From NCBI RefSeq assembly GCF_013409205.1, contig NZ_JACCAE010000001.1, positions 1,178,001-1,242,000 of the forward strand: 64,000 nucleotides of DNA, read 5' to 3'. Origin of the DNA: Janibacter cremeus. Lineage in GTDB: Bacteria > Actinomycetota > Actinomycetes > Actinomycetales > Dermatophilaceae. Each line of letters starts with the position of its first letter. Position 1 is the stretch's first letter. Made by a program: the position numbers and the translations under genes. Under the pieces are notes generated by a model. The model was not told the DNA's origin and searched no databases. It worked only from the letters and a program-made list of their open reading frames with translations. Positions 42,010 to 53,622 of the stretch are shown here, piece after piece.

Positions 42010-43405
42010 GGTTGTGCTCCTCCTGCTCGGCGAGCGGTGCGCTGGTCTGCTGGGTGCGCGCCGGCTTGGTGTCGATCGTGGTCCCGTCCCGGGGGGTCTC
42101 CACGAGTCGCTGGCCCGGCATCGGCGGGACGGGGTGCCCACCGGCGAAGGGGTCGACCTCGTCGGCCAGGACGCTGGCCTCCTCGAGCTCAGCGGCCTTC
42201 TTCTCCGCGCGGGTCTCCCAGATCCACATGACCCCGAAGACGAGCGCGGCAAGGAAGACGATGATGATCAGCGAAGAGACCGGGAAGGCCCGACCGAAGA
42301 TGTTGATGGTGCGCTCCCCGAAGAAGCCGGCGTCGGCGCCACGGATGAAGGCCACGACGATGACCCAGGCCACGGCGACGGGCATGAGGAACTTCCAGCC
42401 CAGGGCCATGAACTGGTCGTAGCGGGTGCGCAGCAGGGTGCCGCGCAGCCAGACGAATCCCCACATGAAGACCCACATCTTCGCGGTGAACCACAGCACG
42501 CCCCACCAACCGGTGTTGAGCATCCCGTCGCCGATCGCCGCGATGCCGGGAGGCGCCTGCCACCCACCGAGGAAGAAGGTGGTGGCCAGGGCCGAGACGG
42601 TGAACATGTTGACGTACTCACCGAGGAAGAACATGGCGAAGCGCATGCCCGAGTACTCGGTGAAGTATCCGCCGACGAGCTCGCCCTCGCCCTCGGCGAG
42701 GTCGAAGGGCAGACGGTTGGTCTCGCCGACCATCGTGATCACGTACAGCACGAAGGACACGCAGGCCGGGATGATGAACCACAGGTCGGACTGGGCGGCG
42801 ACGATCTCGCTCGTCGACATCGACCCGGCGTACATGAAGACGGCCACGAGGGCCAGGCCCATCGCGATCTCGTAGGAGATGATCTGTGCAGTCGCGCGCA
42901 GACCACCCAGCAGGGGGTAGGTCGAGCCGGCCGACCAGCCACCCAGGACGATGCCGTAGGCGGCGATGCCGGCGACCGCGAGCACGAGGAGCGCCGCGAC
43001 CGGGAGGTCGGTCAGCTGCAGCGGCGTGGTGTGACCGAACATCGCCACCTCGCCACCGATCGGGACGATGGCGAAGGAGATGAAGGCCGCGGAGGCGAAG
43101 ACCACCGGCGCCATGGTGAAGATCAGGGCGTCGGCCGTCTTGGGTCGCACGTCCTCCTTGAGCATCGACTTCATGCCGTCGGCCAAGGACTGCAGCAGGC
43201 CGAAGGGACCCACTCGGTTGGGGCCGGGACGCTGCTGCATCCGGCCGATCATGCGTCGCTCGAACCAGATCATCAGCAGGACGCTGAGGAGCAGGTAGAC
43301 GAAGAGCATCAGCGCCTTCACCAGGGAGAGCCACACCGGGGTGTCGCTGAAGTCGGCCGCCACCGGCTGCTCGGCCGCAGTGGCCAGGATCGCGAGGCTG
43401 TTCAC
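42002..43405 (-). CDS. nuoH: NADH-quinone oxidoreductase subunit H, cluster 2
   Basis: A 467-aa quinone-site membrane subunit. Hallmarks include [53 protein letters not shown] and [16 protein letters not shown]. The GTG start (VNSLAIL) overlaps the nuoG stop (GTGA). It has a C-terminal hydrophilic tail of about 80 residues. Confidence 0.96.
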   Translation of the reverse strand: MNSLAILATAAEQPVAADFSDTPVWLSLVKALMLFVYLLLSVLLMIWFERRMIGRMQQRPGPNRVGPFGLLQSLADGMKSMLKEDVRPKTADALIFTMAPVVFASAAFISFAIVPIGGEVAMFGHTTPLQLTDLPVAALLVLAVAGIAAYGIVLGGWSAGSTYPLLGGLRATAQIISYEIAMGLALVAVFMYAGSMSTSEIVAAQSDLWFIIPACVSFVLYVITMVGETNRLPFDLAEGEGELVGGYFTEYSGMRFAMFFLGEYVNMFTVSALATTFFLGGWQAPPGIAAIGDGMLNTGWWGVLWFTAKMWVFMWGFVWLRGTLLRTRYDQFMALGWKFLMPVAVAWVIVVAFIRGADAGFFGERTINIFGRAFPVSSLIIIVFLAALVFGVMWIWETRAEKKAAELEEASVLADEVDPFAGGHPVPPMPGQRLVETPRDGTTIDTKPARTQQTSAPLAEQEEHNRG

Positions 43406-45771
43406 GCGGCACCACCCTTCGTCACGGAGACGATCGCTCCGGCTCGTCCGGCCAGGCTGCGCACGTCGCAACTCTCGGAGTTCGTCGGCAGCCACACCAC
43501 GTGGTCGACCATCGCACGGATGTCGGCCGGCAGCGTGATCCGCACGTCGTCGGCGGAGACCGTGACCAGGTCACCCTCGACGACCCCCAGGGCCTGCGCG
43601 GTCAGCGGCGAGAGGGCCGCACGCGGCGCCTTCGCGGTCCCGGCAAGGAAGGGCTCGCCGTCCTGCATCGTCCCCTTGTCCAGCAGCGGACGCCAAGTCG
43701 CCAGAACGGCCTCGCCCACTCCCGGCTCGGGCAGCGCGCGCGCCGCGACGTCGGTCGTCGGACCGCTCGCCGTCGGCGCTGCGGTGGCCTCGATGGCGCG
43801 GCGTACCTCGGCCACGGTGCGGGTGCCGAGGAAGGCACCCATCTCGTCGGCGAGCATGTGCAGCACGCGGTGGTCGGGGACGGCATTGGTCTCGAGGGAG
43901 ACCTCGAAGGGACGCACCCGTCCCTCCCAGTCCATGAAGCTGCCCGCGCGCTCCGCGTGCGGGGCAACCGGCAGGACGACGTCGGCGTGCTCGGTGACGT
44001 TGCTCGGGCGCACCTCGAGCGAGACGACGAACGCACGCTCGAGGGCCTCCCGGGCTCCGGGGACACCGATGTCATCGGCGTCGACACCACCGACGACGAG
44101 GCCACCGATCGATCCGGCGGCAGCAGCCGCGAGGATCCCCGCGGTGTCGAGGCCGTCACCGCTGGGCAGGCAGCCGGCGTCGATCGCACCGCGCTCCCCC
44201 GCGCGACGCGGGATCCAGGCCAGCCGGGCGCCGGTGGTCTCGGCGAGACGGACGGCGGCGGTCAGCGCACCGGGCACGCTCGCCACGCGCTCACCGACGA
44301 GGATGACAGCGGACTCCTCGCGCAGCGCGGCGTGGGCCTGCGCCAGTGGCTCGGGGGCATCGTCGCCGGCCAGCGCGGTCAGTACCTCGGTCTCCGTGCC
44401 GGGAGCCGACGGGAGGAGGCTGCCGCCCATCTTGTCCAGTCCGCGGGTCGCCAGCGGCGCGACCGCGTGGACCTTCAGACCGTTGTTTCGGTAGGCCTTG
44501 CGCAGCCGCAGGAAGACGATGGGGCTCTCCTCCTCCGGCTCGAAGCCGACGAGGAGGACGGAGCCGGCCTTCTCCAGCTGCTCGTAGGTCACGCCACCCG
44601 TCTGGGGGGTCGTGCCCGCGACGTGACGCAGGAGGATGTCGCGCTCCTCGGCCGAGTGCGGCCGCGCGCGCATGTCGATGTTCTCGGTCCGCAGGACCTC
44701 ACGGGCGAGGGTGGCATAGGCGTGGGCGTCCTCGATGCTGACCCGGCCGCCAGTGAGCACACCGTGGCCCTCGGCGGCACGCAGACCGTCCGCGGCGGCG
44801 GCGAGGGCCTCCCGCCAGGAGACCACCTGGAGGTCGCCCCCTTCGTCCCTGACCATCGGGAACTCGAAGCGGTCACCCAGGGAGGCCCAGGTGAAGGCCC
44901 ACCGGCCCTTGTCGCAGTTCCACTCCTCGTTGACCTGCGGGTCGTTGCCGGCCATCCGGCGCAGGACGGTGCCGCGACGGTGGTCGGTACGGATGGAGCA
45001 GCCGGAGGCGCAGTGCTCGCAGATGTCCGGGGTCGACACGAGATCGAAGGGACGCGAGCGGAAGCGGTAGGCCGCACCGGTGAGCGCACCCACCGGGCAG
45101 ATCTGGACGGTGTTGCCCGAGAAGTAGGACTCGAAGGGCTGCTCCTGGTAGATCAGCACCTGCTGCAGGGCACCGCGCTCCCCCATCTCGATGAAGGGGT
45201 CACCGGCGATCTGGGACGAGAACCGGGTGCAGCGAGTGCACAGGATGCAGCGATCGCGGTCCAGCAGCACCTGGGAGGAGATGTTGATCGGCTTGGGGTA
45301 GGTGCGCTTGATGTCGTCGAAGCGCGAGGTCGGCCGACCGTTGCTCATCGACTGGTTCTGCAGGGGGCACTCCCCGCCCTTGTCGCAGACCGGGCAGTCC
45401 AGCGGGTGGTTGATCAGGAGCATCTCCATGATCCCCTGCTGGCCCTTGTCGGCGACCGGGGAGGTGTGCTGGCTGCGCACCTGCATGCCCTCGCTGACCG
45501 TCATGGTGCAGCTCGGCTGGGGCTTGGGCATCGGCTTGACGTTGCCCTCACGGTCCGGGGTGGCCACCTCGACGAGGCACTGGCGGCAGGCACCGATCGG
45601 GTCCAGCAGCGGGTGGTCGCAGAAGCGCGGGATCTCGATCCCGGCCTGCTCGGCCGCACGGATGATCAGGGTGCTGCGGGGGACGGCCACCTCCACCCCG
45701 TCGATGGTGACGGTGACGAGGTCGGGCTTGGGCTCGGCCTCGGGCGTCTGCTTGTCACTCGTGGCGGTCAT
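43402..45771 (-). CDS. nuoG: NADH-quinone oxidoreductase subunit G
   Basis: A 789-aa iron-sulfur subunit of the NADH module. N-terminal ligands: [15 protein letters not shown] (2Fe-2S), [17 protein letters not shown] (the His-coordinated cluster), [11 protein letters not shown] and CPVGALT (4Fe-4S). The remainder is a degenerate molybdopterin-oxidoreductase fold with [11 protein letters not shown]. Single copy in the window; cluster 1 has none. ATG overlaps the nuoF stop (ATGA). Confidence 0.96.
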   Translation of the reverse strand: MTATSDKQTPEAEPKPDLVTVTIDGVEVAVPRSTLIIRAAEQAGIEIPRFCDHPLLDPIGACRQCLVEVATPDREGNVKPMPKPQPSCTMTVSEGMQVRSQHTSPVADKGQQGIMEMLLINHPLDCPVCDKGGECPLQNQSMSNGRPTSRFDDIKRTYPKPINISSQVLLDRDRCILCTRCTRFSSQIAGDPFIEMGERGALQQVLIYQEQPFESYFSGNTVQICPVGALTGAAYRFRSRPFDLVSTPDICEHCASGCSIRTDHRRGTVLRRMAGNDPQVNEEWNCDKGRWAFTWASLGDRFEFPMVRDEGGDLQVVSWREALAAAADGLRAAEGHGVLTGGRVSIEDAHAYATLAREVLRTENIDMRARPHSAEERDILLRHVAGTTPQTGGVTYEQLEKAGSVLLVGFEPEEESPIVFLRLRKAYRNNGLKVHAVAPLATRGLDKMGGSLLPSAPGTETEVLTALAGDDAPEPLAQAHAALREESAVILVGERVASVPGALTAAVRLAETTGARLAWIPRRAGERGAIDAGCLPSGDGLDTAGILAAAAAGSIGGLVVGGVDADDIGVPGAREALERAFVVSLEVRPSNVTEHADVVLPVAPHAERAGSFMDWEGRVRPFEVSLETNAVPDHRVLHMLADEMGAFLGTRTVAEVRRAIEATAAPTASGPTTDVAARALPEPGVGEAVLATWRPLLDKGTMQDGEPFLAGTAKAPRAALSPLTAQALGVVEGDLVTVSADDVRITLPADIRAMVDHVVWLPTNSESCDVRSLAGRAGAIVSVTKGGAA

Positions 45772-47102
45772 GCTGTCACCTGCACAGTCTCCTGGTTGGC
45801 GAAGAGCGTCGAGGCTGCGTGCGGGAAGAGCTCGCTGGCCGGGGTGTGGCAGCCGGCCTCGAACTCCTCACGGAAGTACTGCACGGCCGAGGTGATCGGG
45901 CTGGTGGCACCGTCGCCGAGCGCGCAGAACGCGCGGCCGAGAATGTTGTCGCAGATGTCGACGAGCATGTCGATGTCCTGACTCGTGCCCCGCCCTTCCT
46001 CGATGCGGTGCAGGATCTGGGCGAGCCAGTAGGTGCCCTCACGGCACGGGGTGCACTTGCCGCAGGACTCGTGCATGTAGAAGTCGTTCCACCGGGTCAC
46101 CGCGCGCACGACCGAGACGGTGTCGTCGAAGATCTGCAGGGCGCGGGTACCGAGCATCGACCCGTGGGCGGCGACCGACTCGAAGTCGAGCGGCACGTCC
46201 AGGTGCTGGTCGGTGAAGATCGGCGTCGAGGAGCCCCCCGGCGTCCAGAACTTCAGCGGATGGTTCGGGTGCCGCATGCCACCAGCCATGTCGATCAGCT
46301 CGCGCAGGGTGATCCCGAGCGGAGCCTCGTACTGCCCCGGGTGCTTCACGTGGCCGGACAGGGAGAAGATCCCGAAGCCCTGGGACTTCTCGGTCCCCAT
46401 GTCGGAGAACCACTCCGCTCCCTTGCCCACGATCAACGGGACGGAGGCGATGCTCTCGACGTTGTTGACCACGGTCGGACGCGCGTACAGGCCGGCGACC
46501 GCGGGGAAGGGGGGCTTCAGGCGTGGTTGGCCACGGCGCCCCTCGAGGGAGTCCAGCAGCGCGGTCTCCTCACCGCAGATGTAGGCGCCGGCACCGGCGT
46601 GGACGACGATGTCGAGGTCATAGCCCGTGCCGAGGATGTCCTTCCCGAGGTAGCCGGCCGCATAGGCCTCCTCGACCGCGCGCAGCAGGCGGCGGTAGAC
46701 GTGGGCGACCTCGCCGCGCACGTAGATGAAGGCCGTGTCGGACCCGATGGCGAAGGAGGTGATGATCGAGCCCTCGATGAGGAAGTGCGGGGCGGCCATC
46801 ATCAGTGGGATGTCCTTGCACGTGCCCGGCTCGGACTCGTCGGCATTGACGACGAGGTAGCGCGGACCACCGTCGTGCGGTGGCAGGAAGCCCCACTTCA
46901 TGCCCGTGGGGAACCCGGCGCCACCGCGGCCGCGCAGGCCGGAGTCCTTGGTCACCTGCACCAGGTCGACCGGGTCCATCTCCAGGGCCGAGCGCAGGGC
47001 TCGGTAACCACCGTTGTCCTCGTAGGTGGCCATGGTCCAGGACTGCGGGTGGTCCCAGAACTTGGTCAGGATCGGGGTCAGCTGCGTCGACATCCCGGTC
47101 AC
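45768..47102 (-). CDS. nuoF: NADH-quinone oxidoreductase subunit F (NADH/FMN-binding)
   Basis: A 444-aa flavoprotein subunit where NADH is oxidised. The glycine-rich NADH/FMN sites ([17 protein letters not shown], and [20 protein letters not shown]) and the 4Fe-4S site ([12 protein letters not shown] plus a later Cys) are intact. The start is GTG at 47102 or ATG at 47093; the GTG overlaps the nuoE stop. It is the only NuoF in the window. Confidence 0.96.
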   Translation of the reverse strand: MTGMSTQLTPILTKFWDHPQSWTMATYEDNGGYRALRSALEMDPVDLVQVTKDSGLRGRGGAGFPTGMKWGFLPPHDGGPRYLVVNADESEPGTCKDIPLMMAAPHFLIEGSIITSFAIGSDTAFIYVRGEVAHVYRRLLRAVEEAYAAGYLGKDILGTGYDLDIVVHAGAGAYICGEETALLDSLEGRRGQPRLKPPFPAVAGLYARPTVVNNVESIASVPLIVGKGAEWFSDMGTEKSQGFGIFSLSGHVKHPGQYEAPLGITLRELIDMAGGMRHPNHPLKFWTPGGSSTPIFTDQHLDVPLDFESVAAHGSMLGTRALQIFDDTVSVVRAVTRWNDFYMHESCGKCTPCREGTYWLAQILHRIEEGRGTSQDIDMLVDICDNILGRAFCALGDGATSPITSAVQYFREEFEAGCHTPASELFPHAASTLFANQETVQVTA

Positions 47103-47953
47103 TCCCCCTTCTCGCCAGTGGTGTCCGGCGGAGTCTGGTCAGAGGCGTTGTCCTCGTCGGCGGGGACGTGCCGACCGGGCGCCAGGCCCTCGACCTGCTC
47201 GCCCGCCTCGTCGGGCGTGGTCGTGGGCCTCGGCTCGTCACCGGGCGCCGTCCATCCCTCGCGCTGGGCCACGTCGACGCCGCGCAGGGACGCGGGGCCG
47301 GCGCCGATCCCTTCGTCCGCACGTCCGTCGGCGAAGCCGGCCAGGAGACGGGAGGTCTCCTTGAAGCTGCACACGCGGTCCGGGCCCCGAGTGGGCTTGA
47401 CCTGCTTGCCCGCACGCAGGTCGTCGACGAGCTCGACCGTCGACTCGGGCGTCTGGTTGTCGAAGAACTCCCAGTTGGTCATCACGACCGGCGCGAAGTC
47501 GCACGCGGCGTTGCACTCGAGGCGCTCGAGGGTGATCGAGCCGTCCTGCGTCGTCTCGTCGTGGCCGACGCCCAGGTGCTCGCTGACGGTGTCCCAGATC
47601 TGGTCGCCGCCCATGATCGCGCACAGGGTGTTGGTGCAGACCCCGACGTTGTACTCGCCGCTGGGGTGACGCTTGTACTGCGTGTAGAAGGTGGCCACTC
47701 CCGAGACCTCGGCGGAGGTCAGGTCGAGCAGTCCCGCGCAGAACTCGATGCCGCGCCCCGTGACGTAGCCGTCGACGCTCTGGACCAGGTGCAGCATCGG
47801 TAGGAGCGCCGAGCGCTTCTGCGGGTAGCGCTCGATGATCTCCTGCGAGTCCGCGGTGAGCTGCTCGAGCACCTCGGCGGTGTAGGGCTCCTTGCTCTCC
47901 GAGGAGACGTACAGGTGCCCGAACTCGGTCTGCCTGCCGAACTTGATGGACAT
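47099..47953 (-). CDS. nuoE: NADH-quinone oxidoreductase subunit E
   Basis: A 284-aa 2Fe-2S subunit of the NADH module. Ligands are in VGVCTNTLCAIMGG and LECNAACDFAP. The C-terminal 90 residues are an acidic, Pro-rich extension. ATG start with AGGAGG six nt upstream. This is the one place where the 14-gene operon is not tightly packed: 80 bp separate it from nuoD. Confidence 0.95.
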   Translation of the reverse strand: MSIKFGRQTEFGHLYVSSESKEPYTAEVLEQLTADSQEIIERYPQKRSALLPMLHLVQSVDGYVTGRGIEFCAGLLDLTSAEVSGVATFYTQYKRHPSGEYNVGVCTNTLCAIMGGDQIWDTVSEHLGVGHDETTQDGSITLERLECNAACDFAPVVMTNWEFFDNQTPESTVELVDDLRAGKQVKPTRGPDRVCSFKETSRLLAGFADGRADEGIGAGPASLRGVDVAQREGWTAPGDEPRPTTTPDEAGEQVEGLAPGRHVPADEDNASDQTPPDTTGEKGE

Positions 47954-48033
47954 TTATGCCTCCTGCCGTTCACCGACGGTCACTGCGCCACCAGTTCGCT
48001 GGCGCTCACTCGTGTGCTCGCTCCCTTGCGAAC

Positions 48034-49389
48034 TCATCGATCCACCCCTCCCATGACCGGATCGATCGAGGCGACCGCGACGATGACGTCGGCGAGGAAG
48101 CCCCCTTCGCACATGGCCGCGACGGCCTGCAGGTTGTTGAAACTCGGGTCCCGGAAGTGGGCCCGGTAGGGGCGGGTGCCGCCGTCGGAGACGACGTGGC
48201 AGCCCAGCTCGCCCTTGGGTGACTCGATGGCCACGTAGGCCTGGCCCGGCGGGACGCGGAAACCCTCGGTGACGAGCTTGAAGTGGTGGATCAGTGACTC
48301 CATCGAGGTGCCCATGATCTCGCGGATGTGGTCGAGGCTGTTGCCCTGGCCGTCGCCACCGACCGCCAGCTTCGCCGGCCACGCGATGCGCTTGTCGGCG
48401 ACCATCGTCTCCCCGGGGTCGCGCTGCAGCTCGTCGGTCACCTGCTCGATGATCTTCAGGCTCTCCAGCATCTCGTCGATGCGGATGGCCCACCGGTCGT
48501 AGGCATCGGCGTTGGTCCGGGTGATGACCTCGAAGTCGTACTTCTCGTAGCCGCAGTACGGGTCGAGCTTGCGCAGGTCGTGCGGCAGCCCGGTCGAGCG
48601 CAGCACCGGTCCGGTGATGCCCAGGGCGGTGCAACCCGTGAGGGACAGGACGCCGACGTCCTTGGTCCGGCCCTTGAAGAGCGGATTCTCCAGGAGGATC
48701 GCCGAGAGCTCGGCGATCCCCTTGCGCAGCATCGGGATCGTCTCGCGGATCTTGTCGATCGCGCCGTGCGGCAGGTCCTGGGCGACACCACCGGGACGGA
48801 TGTAGGCGTTGTTCATCCGCAGGCCGGTGATCATCTCGATGATCGACAGGACGCGCTCGCGCTCGCGGAAGCCGATCGTCATGACCGTCGTCGCGCCCAG
48901 CTCCATGCCACCGGTACCGATGCCGATGAGGTGGCTGGAGATGCGGGTGAGCTCCATCATCAGCACGCGGATGGCGCTGGCCCGCTCGGGGATGTCATCG
49001 GTGATCCCGAGGATCTTCTCGATGCCGAGGCAGTAGGCCGCCTCCTGGAACATCGGGGTCAGGTAGTCCATCCGGGTGCAGAAGGTCGTCCCCAGGGTCC
49101 AGGTGCGAAACTCCATGTTCTTCTCGATGCCCGTGTGCAGGTAGCCGATACCGGCACGGGCCTCGGTGACCGTCTCGCCGTCGAGCTCGAGGATCAGGCG
49201 CAGGACGCCGTGCGTCGAGGGGTGCTGCGGACCCATGTTGAGGATGATCCGCTCCTCGGGGTTCATCCCGAGCTCGCCCATCTCCTGGTCCCAGTCACCT
49301 CCCTGGACGTTGACGACGTGGCCCTCGGCGAGGTCGTCGGCGCCGGGGGTGGAGTGCACCCCGGAGGTGTTGGTGTCGGTGGCTGCCAT
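48034..49389 (-). CDS. nuoD: NADH-quinone oxidoreductase subunit D
   Basis: A 451-aa 49-kDa-type subunit that forms the quinone pocket with NuoB. Hallmarks: [22 protein letters not shown], the loop with the quinone-binding His, [13 protein letters not shown], and the C-terminal [17 protein letters not shown] with NLQAV. Its ATG forms a TGATG junction with the nuoC stop. It is the only nuoD in the window and would have to serve both complex I clusters unless another copy lies elsewhere. Confidence 0.96.
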   Translation of the reverse strand: MAATDTNTSGVHSTPGADDLAEGHVVNVQGGDWDQEMGELGMNPEERIILNMGPQHPSTHGVLRLILELDGETVTEARAGIGYLHTGIEKNMEFRTWTLGTTFCTRMDYLTPMFQEAAYCLGIEKILGITDDIPERASAIRVLMMELTRISSHLIGIGTGGMELGATTVMTIGFRERERVLSIIEMITGLRMNNAYIRPGGVAQDLPHGAIDKIRETIPMLRKGIAELSAILLENPLFKGRTKDVGVLSLTGCTALGITGPVLRSTGLPHDLRKLDPYCGYEKYDFEVITRTNADAYDRWAIRIDEMLESLKIIEQVTDELQRDPGETMVADKRIAWPAKLAVGGDGQGNSLDHIREIMGTSMESLIHHFKLVTEGFRVPPGQAYVAIESPKGELGCHVVSDGGTRPYRAHFRDPSFNNLQAVAAMCEGGFLADVIVAVASIDPVMGGVDR

Positions 49390-50267
49390 CAGTTGTACGC
49401 CCTCCGCTCGTCGGGCGGCGGGACGGTGCCGCCCTTGTACTCCACCGGGATGCCACCCAGCGGGTAGTCCTTGCGCTGGGGGTGGCCCGCCCAGTCATCA
49501 GGCATGAGGATGCGGGTCAGGGCGGGGTGGCCGTCGAAGATCACGCCGAACATGTCCCAGGTCTCCCGCTCGTGCCAGTCGGCAGCCGGGTAGACCTCGA
49601 CGATGCTCGGGATGTGCGGGTCCGCGTCCGGGGCGGTCACCTCGACGCGCAGCCGCCGACCGCTGTGGGTGATCGAGAGCAGGTGGTAGGCCACGTGCAG
49701 CTCCCGGCCGGTGTCCTCGAGGAAGTGCACGCCGGAGACGGACATGCACATCTCGAAGCGCAGGTCGCTCTGATCGCGCAGCGCGCGCATCACGGGGACG
49801 ATGTCCTCACGGGCGACGTGGAGGGTCAACTCGTCGGCGTGGACGACGACCCGCTCGACGAGGTCGGAGCCGGTCACCTCGGCGAGAGTGTCGACGGCCG
49901 CGTCGAACCAGTTGCCGTAGGGACGCTCGGCGGCACCCGGGAAGGCGATCGGGGCCTGCAGACCACCGTAGCCGGACGTGTCCGAGCCGCCCTCGCGCAC
50001 GCCGAACATGCCCTGACGCTGACCGCGGACGGCCGGCACCTGCTCCGGGTCGAACTTGCCCCTCTCGGGCGAACCGCCGACGTTGGTGTACTCCACCGGG
50101 CGCTGGTCACCGGCGAGGCCCTCGGTCGAGGGGTAGTCCTCGTGGGCGGTCCCGCCCAGGCCCGGGCCCTGGGGGTGGACGCCCTTGGGCCGCGGGGCGT
50201 CGACGTCCTTGGCCGAGGCCGCGACGTCCTTGCCCTGCGTCTCCTCGGGCTTGTTCTCCTCGGTCAT
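49389..50267 (-). CDS. nuoC: NADH-quinone oxidoreductase subunit C, cluster 2
   Basis: A 292-aa 30-kDa-type subunit. The conserved core [40 protein letters not shown] and [20 protein letters not shown] lies in the C-terminal two thirds. The first 110 residues are a charged, Gly/Pro-rich extension, longer than usual. ATG overlaps the nuoB stop (ATGA). Confidence 0.95.
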   Translation of the reverse strand: MTEENKPEETQGKDVAASAKDVDAPRPKGVHPQGPGLGGTAHEDYPSTEGLAGDQRPVEYTNVGGSPERGKFDPEQVPAVRGQRQGMFGVREGGSDTSGYGGLQAPIAFPGAAERPYGNWFDAAVDTLAEVTGSDLVERVVVHADELTLHVAREDIVPVMRALRDQSDLRFEMCMSVSGVHFLEDTGRELHVAYHLLSITHSGRRLRVEVTAPDADPHIPSIVEVYPAADWHERETWDMFGVIFDGHPALTRILMPDDWAGHPQRKDYPLGGIPVEYKGGTVPPPDERRAYN

Positions 50268-50851
50268 GCCAGCAGGTTCCTTCCCAGGAGGGCCTCGTGG
50301 TCGTGGGTCGGGGCCTGCAGCTCGGTCGGGGTCGCTCCGAGAGCGGCGGTCTCGGCCGCGCGGGCCGCTGCCTCACGGTTGACGCCCAGCGGGGTGTTCT
50401 GGATCTGCTCGTGGAGCGTGAGGATCGAGTTGAGGAGCATCTCCGGCCGCGGCGGGCACCCCGGCAGGTAGATGTCGACCGGGATGATGTGGTCGACGCC
50501 CTGGACGATCGCGTAGTTGTTGAACATGCCGCCGGAGCTGGCGCACACACCCATCGAGATGACCCACTTGGGGTTGGCCATCTGGTCGTAGACCTGGCGC
50601 ACGACCGGGGCCATCTTGTTGCTCACCCGGCCGGCGACGATCATCAGGTCCGCCTGGCGCGGGGTCGCCGCGAAGCGCTCCATGCCGAAGCGCGCCAGGT
50701 CGTAGTGCGGTGTGCCGACGGCCATCATCTCGATGGCGCAGCACGCGAGGCCGAACGTGGCGGGCCACATCGACGACTTGCGCATGTAGCCGGCGAGCTT
50801 CTCCACCGTCGTGAGCGCGAGGCCCGACGGCAGCTTCTCCTCAAGTCCCAT
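50264..50851 (-). CDS. nuoB: NADH-quinone oxidoreductase subunit B, cluster 2
   Basis: A 195-aa subunit holding cluster N2; cysteines in [20 protein letters not shown] and [15 protein letters not shown] start with GGAG upstream; 18 bp after nuoA. The protein differs strongly from the cluster 1 NuoB at both termini. Confidence 0.96.
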   Translation of the reverse strand: MGLEEKLPSGLALTTVEKLAGYMRKSSMWPATFGLACCAIEMMAVGTPHYDLARFGMERFAATPRQADLMIVAGRVSNKMAPVVRQVYDQMANPKWVISMGVCASSGGMFNNYAIVQGVDHIIPVDIYLPGCPPRPEMLLNSILTLHEQIQNTPLGVNREAAARAAETAALGATPTELQAPTHDHEALLGRNLLA

Positions 50852-50869
50852 TTTTCGTCTCCGTCCTCG

Positions 50870-51232
50870 TCAGTCCCACTCGAACCCGCCGCGACGCCAG
50901 ACGTAGGCGTCGGCGATGAAGAACGCGTTGAACAGGAAGAGCACCACGGCACCGAGGGTGAAGGCCCCGAGCTCGTCGAAGGCGACGGCGAAGGGGTAGA
51001 GGAACAGGGCCTCGATGTCGAAGATGATGAACAGCATTGCGGTCAGGTAGTACTTGACCGGAAACTTGCCGCCCTCAGCGGCCTGGGGAGTCGGCTGGAT
51101 GCCGCACTCGTAGGCCTGCGCCTTGGCGGCGTTGTAGCGAGCAGGTCCCACGACCAGGCTCGTGCCGACCGAGACGAGCGCGAAGCCGAGGCCGAGCGCG
51201 AAGAGGATCAGCAGCGGGATGTAGGGGTTCAT
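50870..51232 (-). CDS. nuoA: NADH-quinone oxidoreductase subunit A, cluster 2
   Basis: A 120-aa three-helix membrane subunit with the conserved quinone-site loop AYECGIQPTPQAAEGGKFPVK (first residues AYECG) and the acidic TM2 segment AMLFIIFDIEALFLYPF. First gene of the 14-gene operon. The 81-bp gap to the upstream reductase gene has a TAGGAT -10-like hexamer on the minus strand (51283-51278) but no convincing -35. Confidence 0.96.
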   Translation of the reverse strand: MNPYIPLLILFALGLGFALVSVGTSLVVGPARYNAAKAQAYECGIQPTPQAAEGGKFPVKYYLTAMLFIIFDIEALFLYPFAVAFDELGAFTLGAVVLFLFNAFFIADAYVWRRGGFEWD

Positions 51233-51313
51233 CGCTGCGCAACCTCGCTTTCTGATCTGTGATGCACGCCACTGACGATCCTAGGGCAGATGTTTGCGCT
51301 GCCTGCAGTGCCC

Positions 51314-52624
51314 TCAGGCATTGGGGGCCATCCGGGTCATCAGGCGAACGAGTCGGTCGTCGACCCCGCCGCCCTTCTCCTCGGGCAGGTTGGCCATGAG
51401 CTTGAGCATGAACTTCATCAGCGTCTCCCGAGGCAGCCCGTACTTCATCGCCAGGCGCATGATCTCGGGCTTGCCGATGAGCTTGGCGAACTGCGCACCC
51501 AGCCGGAAGTAGCCGCCGTGCATGCTCTTCATCCGGGTGACGTAGGACTGCAGGACGCGCTCGCGCTCGGCCGCAGTGGGGCGCGCCAGCGCCTGGAGGA
51601 TGGTCTCGGCAGCCGCGAGGCCGGCCTCCAGGGCGTAGTCGATGCCCTCGCCGTTGAAGGGGTTGACCATGCCGCCGGAGTCACCGACGAGCATCAGGCC
51701 GCGGTCGTAGAGCGGCTGGCGGTTGAAGGCCATCGGCAGCGCAGCCGCCGTGATGTCACCGGACATCGTGTCGGCGTTGATGCCCCACTCGGACGGCATC
51801 GTCTCGACCCAACGACGCATGACGTCCTTGTAGTCGGTGCGGCCGAAGGCCTCCGAGGTGTTGAGCACGCCCAGACCCACGTTGCTACGACCGTCACCGA
51901 GGCCGAAGAGCCAGCCGTAGCCGGGCATGAGGATGTTCTCCCCCTTCGGCGTCGTCGACCACAGCTCGAGGTGGCTCTCGAGGTACTCGTCGTCGTGGCG
52001 AGGGGTCTCGTAGTAGGCCCGCACGGCGACCGCCATCGGCCGGTCCTCGCGCTTCTCGCGCCCCATCTTCACCGAGAGCCGGGAGGAGACACCGTCCGCG
52101 GCAACCACGACCGGGGCGTAGTAGGCCTCTCGCTCGCCGGTGGCCCGGCCGCGCTGGTCGACGACCTTGGCGGTGACACCGATGATGCGGTCCTGCTCGT
52201 CGAGGATCGGCTCGGCGACGTTGCGGCCCTCCAGGAGGGTGGCGCCGCTGGAGGCGGCGTGGCGGGCCAGCACCTCGTCGAGGTCGGCTCGCGCCCGCAC
52301 CATGCCCTGGCCCGGGAAGGAGGCGACGTCCGGCCAGTCGAGCTGGAGGGTCATGCCGCCGCCGATGATCCGCAGCCCCTTGTTGTGGGCCCACCCGTCG
52401 GTCTCCGACATGGGCAGCCCCAGGTTGATCAGCTGGCGGACCGCTCGCGGGGTCAGTCCGTCGCCACAGATCTTGTCGCGGGGGAAGAGCGCCTTCTCCA
52501 GCAGGACGACGTCCTTGCCGGCCTTGGCCAACCATGCCGCTGTCGCGGACCCACCGGGGCCGGCCCCGACGACGATGACGTCGGCGGTGCGGCCATCACC
52601 GGCCGCGGGCAGTGCACTGGTCAC
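51314..52624 (-). CDS. Geranylgeranyl reductase-family FAD oxidoreductase (MenJ-like menaquinone reductase)
   Basis: A 436-aa flavoprotein. The Rossmann FAD motif is VIVVGAGPGGSATAAWL (GAGPGG at 20-25), with CGDGLTPRAV typical of geranylgeranyl reductases and GDSGGMVNPFNGEGIDYALE at the second FAD site. Mycobacterial MenJ of this family saturates one isoprene unit of menaquinone; the location between nuoA and menG supports the same role here. GTG start with GAGGAA upstream. It is on the same strand as nuoA and ends 81 bp before it. Confidence 0.9.
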   Translation of the reverse strand: MTSALPAAGDGRTADVIVVGAGPGGSATAAWLAKAGKDVVLLEKALFPRDKICGDGLTPRAVRQLINLGLPMSETDGWAHNKGLRIIGGGMTLQLDWPDVASFPGQGMVRARADLDEVLARHAASSGATLLEGRNVAEPILDEQDRIIGVTAKVVDQRGRATGEREAYYAPVVVAADGVSSRLSVKMGREKREDRPMAVAVRAYYETPRHDDEYLESHLELWSTTPKGENILMPGYGWLFGLGDGRSNVGLGVLNTSEAFGRTDYKDVMRRWVETMPSEWGINADTMSGDITAAALPMAFNRQPLYDRGLMLVGDSGGMVNPFNGEGIDYALEAGLAAAETILQALARPTAAERERVLQSYVTRMKSMHGGYFRLGAQFAKLIGKPEIMRLAMKYGLPRETLMKFMLKLMANLPEEKGGGVDDRLVRLMTRMAPNA

Positions 52625-52744
52625 GAATTGGTTCCTCGGAGGCTTGTGAAGGATTTCACGATCGCGGGGAAGCCTACCCCTCGTTCACGATACGGACGAC
52701 ACAGGTAAACCTAACCCGCGGCGATCAACCCGAGCGGTCGGAGT

Positions 52745-52784
52745 CGAAGGGGGGGACCCGCCGCCGCAGGCGCGCCCCCCTTCG
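52745..52784. terminator. G/C-rich inverted repeat between menG and the reductase gene
   Basis: Perfect 10-bp arms CGAAGGGGGG (52745-52754) and CCCCCCTTCG (52775-52784) around a 20-nt loop, in the 264-bp gap downstream of menG. It probably ends the menG transcript before the reductase promoter. Nothing else gene-like is seen in the gap. Confidence 0.55.
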
Positions 52785-52888
52785 CGCTCTGCAAGACTTC
52801 CCCCGGGTCCACATGAGTATCCAACCCTTGCGAAGCGGGGGTTTCTAGGGTCACCCGATAATCTCGGGGCTGCCGGGACGAGCCGCGC

Positions 52889-53581
52889 TCAGGGCTTCAC
52901 CGCTCGGTGCAGCGCGACGATGCCGCCGGTCAGGTTGCGCCACTGCACATCGCTCCACCCGGCCGCGCCGATCGTGGTGGCGAGCTCGCGCTGGGCGGGC
53001 CAGGCCTGGATCGACTCGGCGAGGTAGACGTAGGAATCGGGGTTGGAGCTGAGCGTGCGGGCCACTGGCGGGAAGGCCGCCATCAGGTACTCCGAGTAGA
53101 CCGTGCGGAAGAGCTGGTTGACCGGCTGGCTGAACTCGCAGATGAGCAGCTGGCCACCCGGCCTGGTCACGCGGAGGAACTCACCGAGCGCCGCGGCGCT
53201 GTCGACGACGTTGCGGAAGCCGAAGGACATGGTCACCGTGTCGAAGGCGTCATCGGCGAAGGGCAACCGCGTCGCGTCCGCCGCGGAGAAGTCCAGGTCG
53301 GGGTACTGGCGCTGACCCTGGTGGAGCATCCCGAGCGAGAAGTCCGCCGAGACGACGTCGGCGCCCGCCTTGCGCAGCGGCACCGAAGAGGTCCCGGTGC
53401 CCGCGGCGATGTCGAGGATGCGCTCGCCGGGTTTCGGCTCGAGCGACTGCAGGACGGCCCGGCGCCACAGGCGGGTCTGGCCCAGCGACATCACGTCGTT
53501 CATCAGGTCGTACTTCGCTGCGGTGTCGTCGAACATCGCAGCGACGGCCTTGGGGTCCTTCTGGAGGGTGGCGCGACTCAT
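52889..53581 (-). CDS. menG: Demethylmenaquinone methyltransferase
   Basis: A 230-aa SAM-dependent methyltransferase of the UbiE/MenG family, last step of menaquinone synthesis. Motifs: [18 protein letters not shown] at the N-terminus, SAM-binding [14 protein letters not shown], and [10 protein letters not shown]. The start is the ATG at 53581; the frame is open further but would run into the divergent menF gene, which begins 41 bp away. Confidence 0.95.
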   Translation of the reverse strand: MSRATLQKDPKAVAAMFDDTAAKYDLMNDVMSLGQTRLWRRAVLQSLEPKPGERILDIAAGTGTSSVPLRKAGADVVSADFSLGMLHQGQRQYPDLDFSAADATRLPFADDAFDTVTMSFGFRNVVDSAAALGEFLRVTRPGGQLLICEFSQPVNQLFRTVYSEYLMAAFPPVARTLSSNPDSYVYLAESIQAWPAQRELATTIGAAGWSDVQWRNLTGGIVALHRAVKP

Positions 53582-53622
53582 GCGCACATCTTCGCACCCG
53601 CTTCTCGTAGGCTGTTGCGGCC

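Noticed and set aside
52703..52714. IdeR/DtxR iron box upstream of the MenJ-like gene (AGGTAAACCTAA)
   Set aside because: The half sites are 2 bp apart instead of the 7 bp of the 19-bp consensus.
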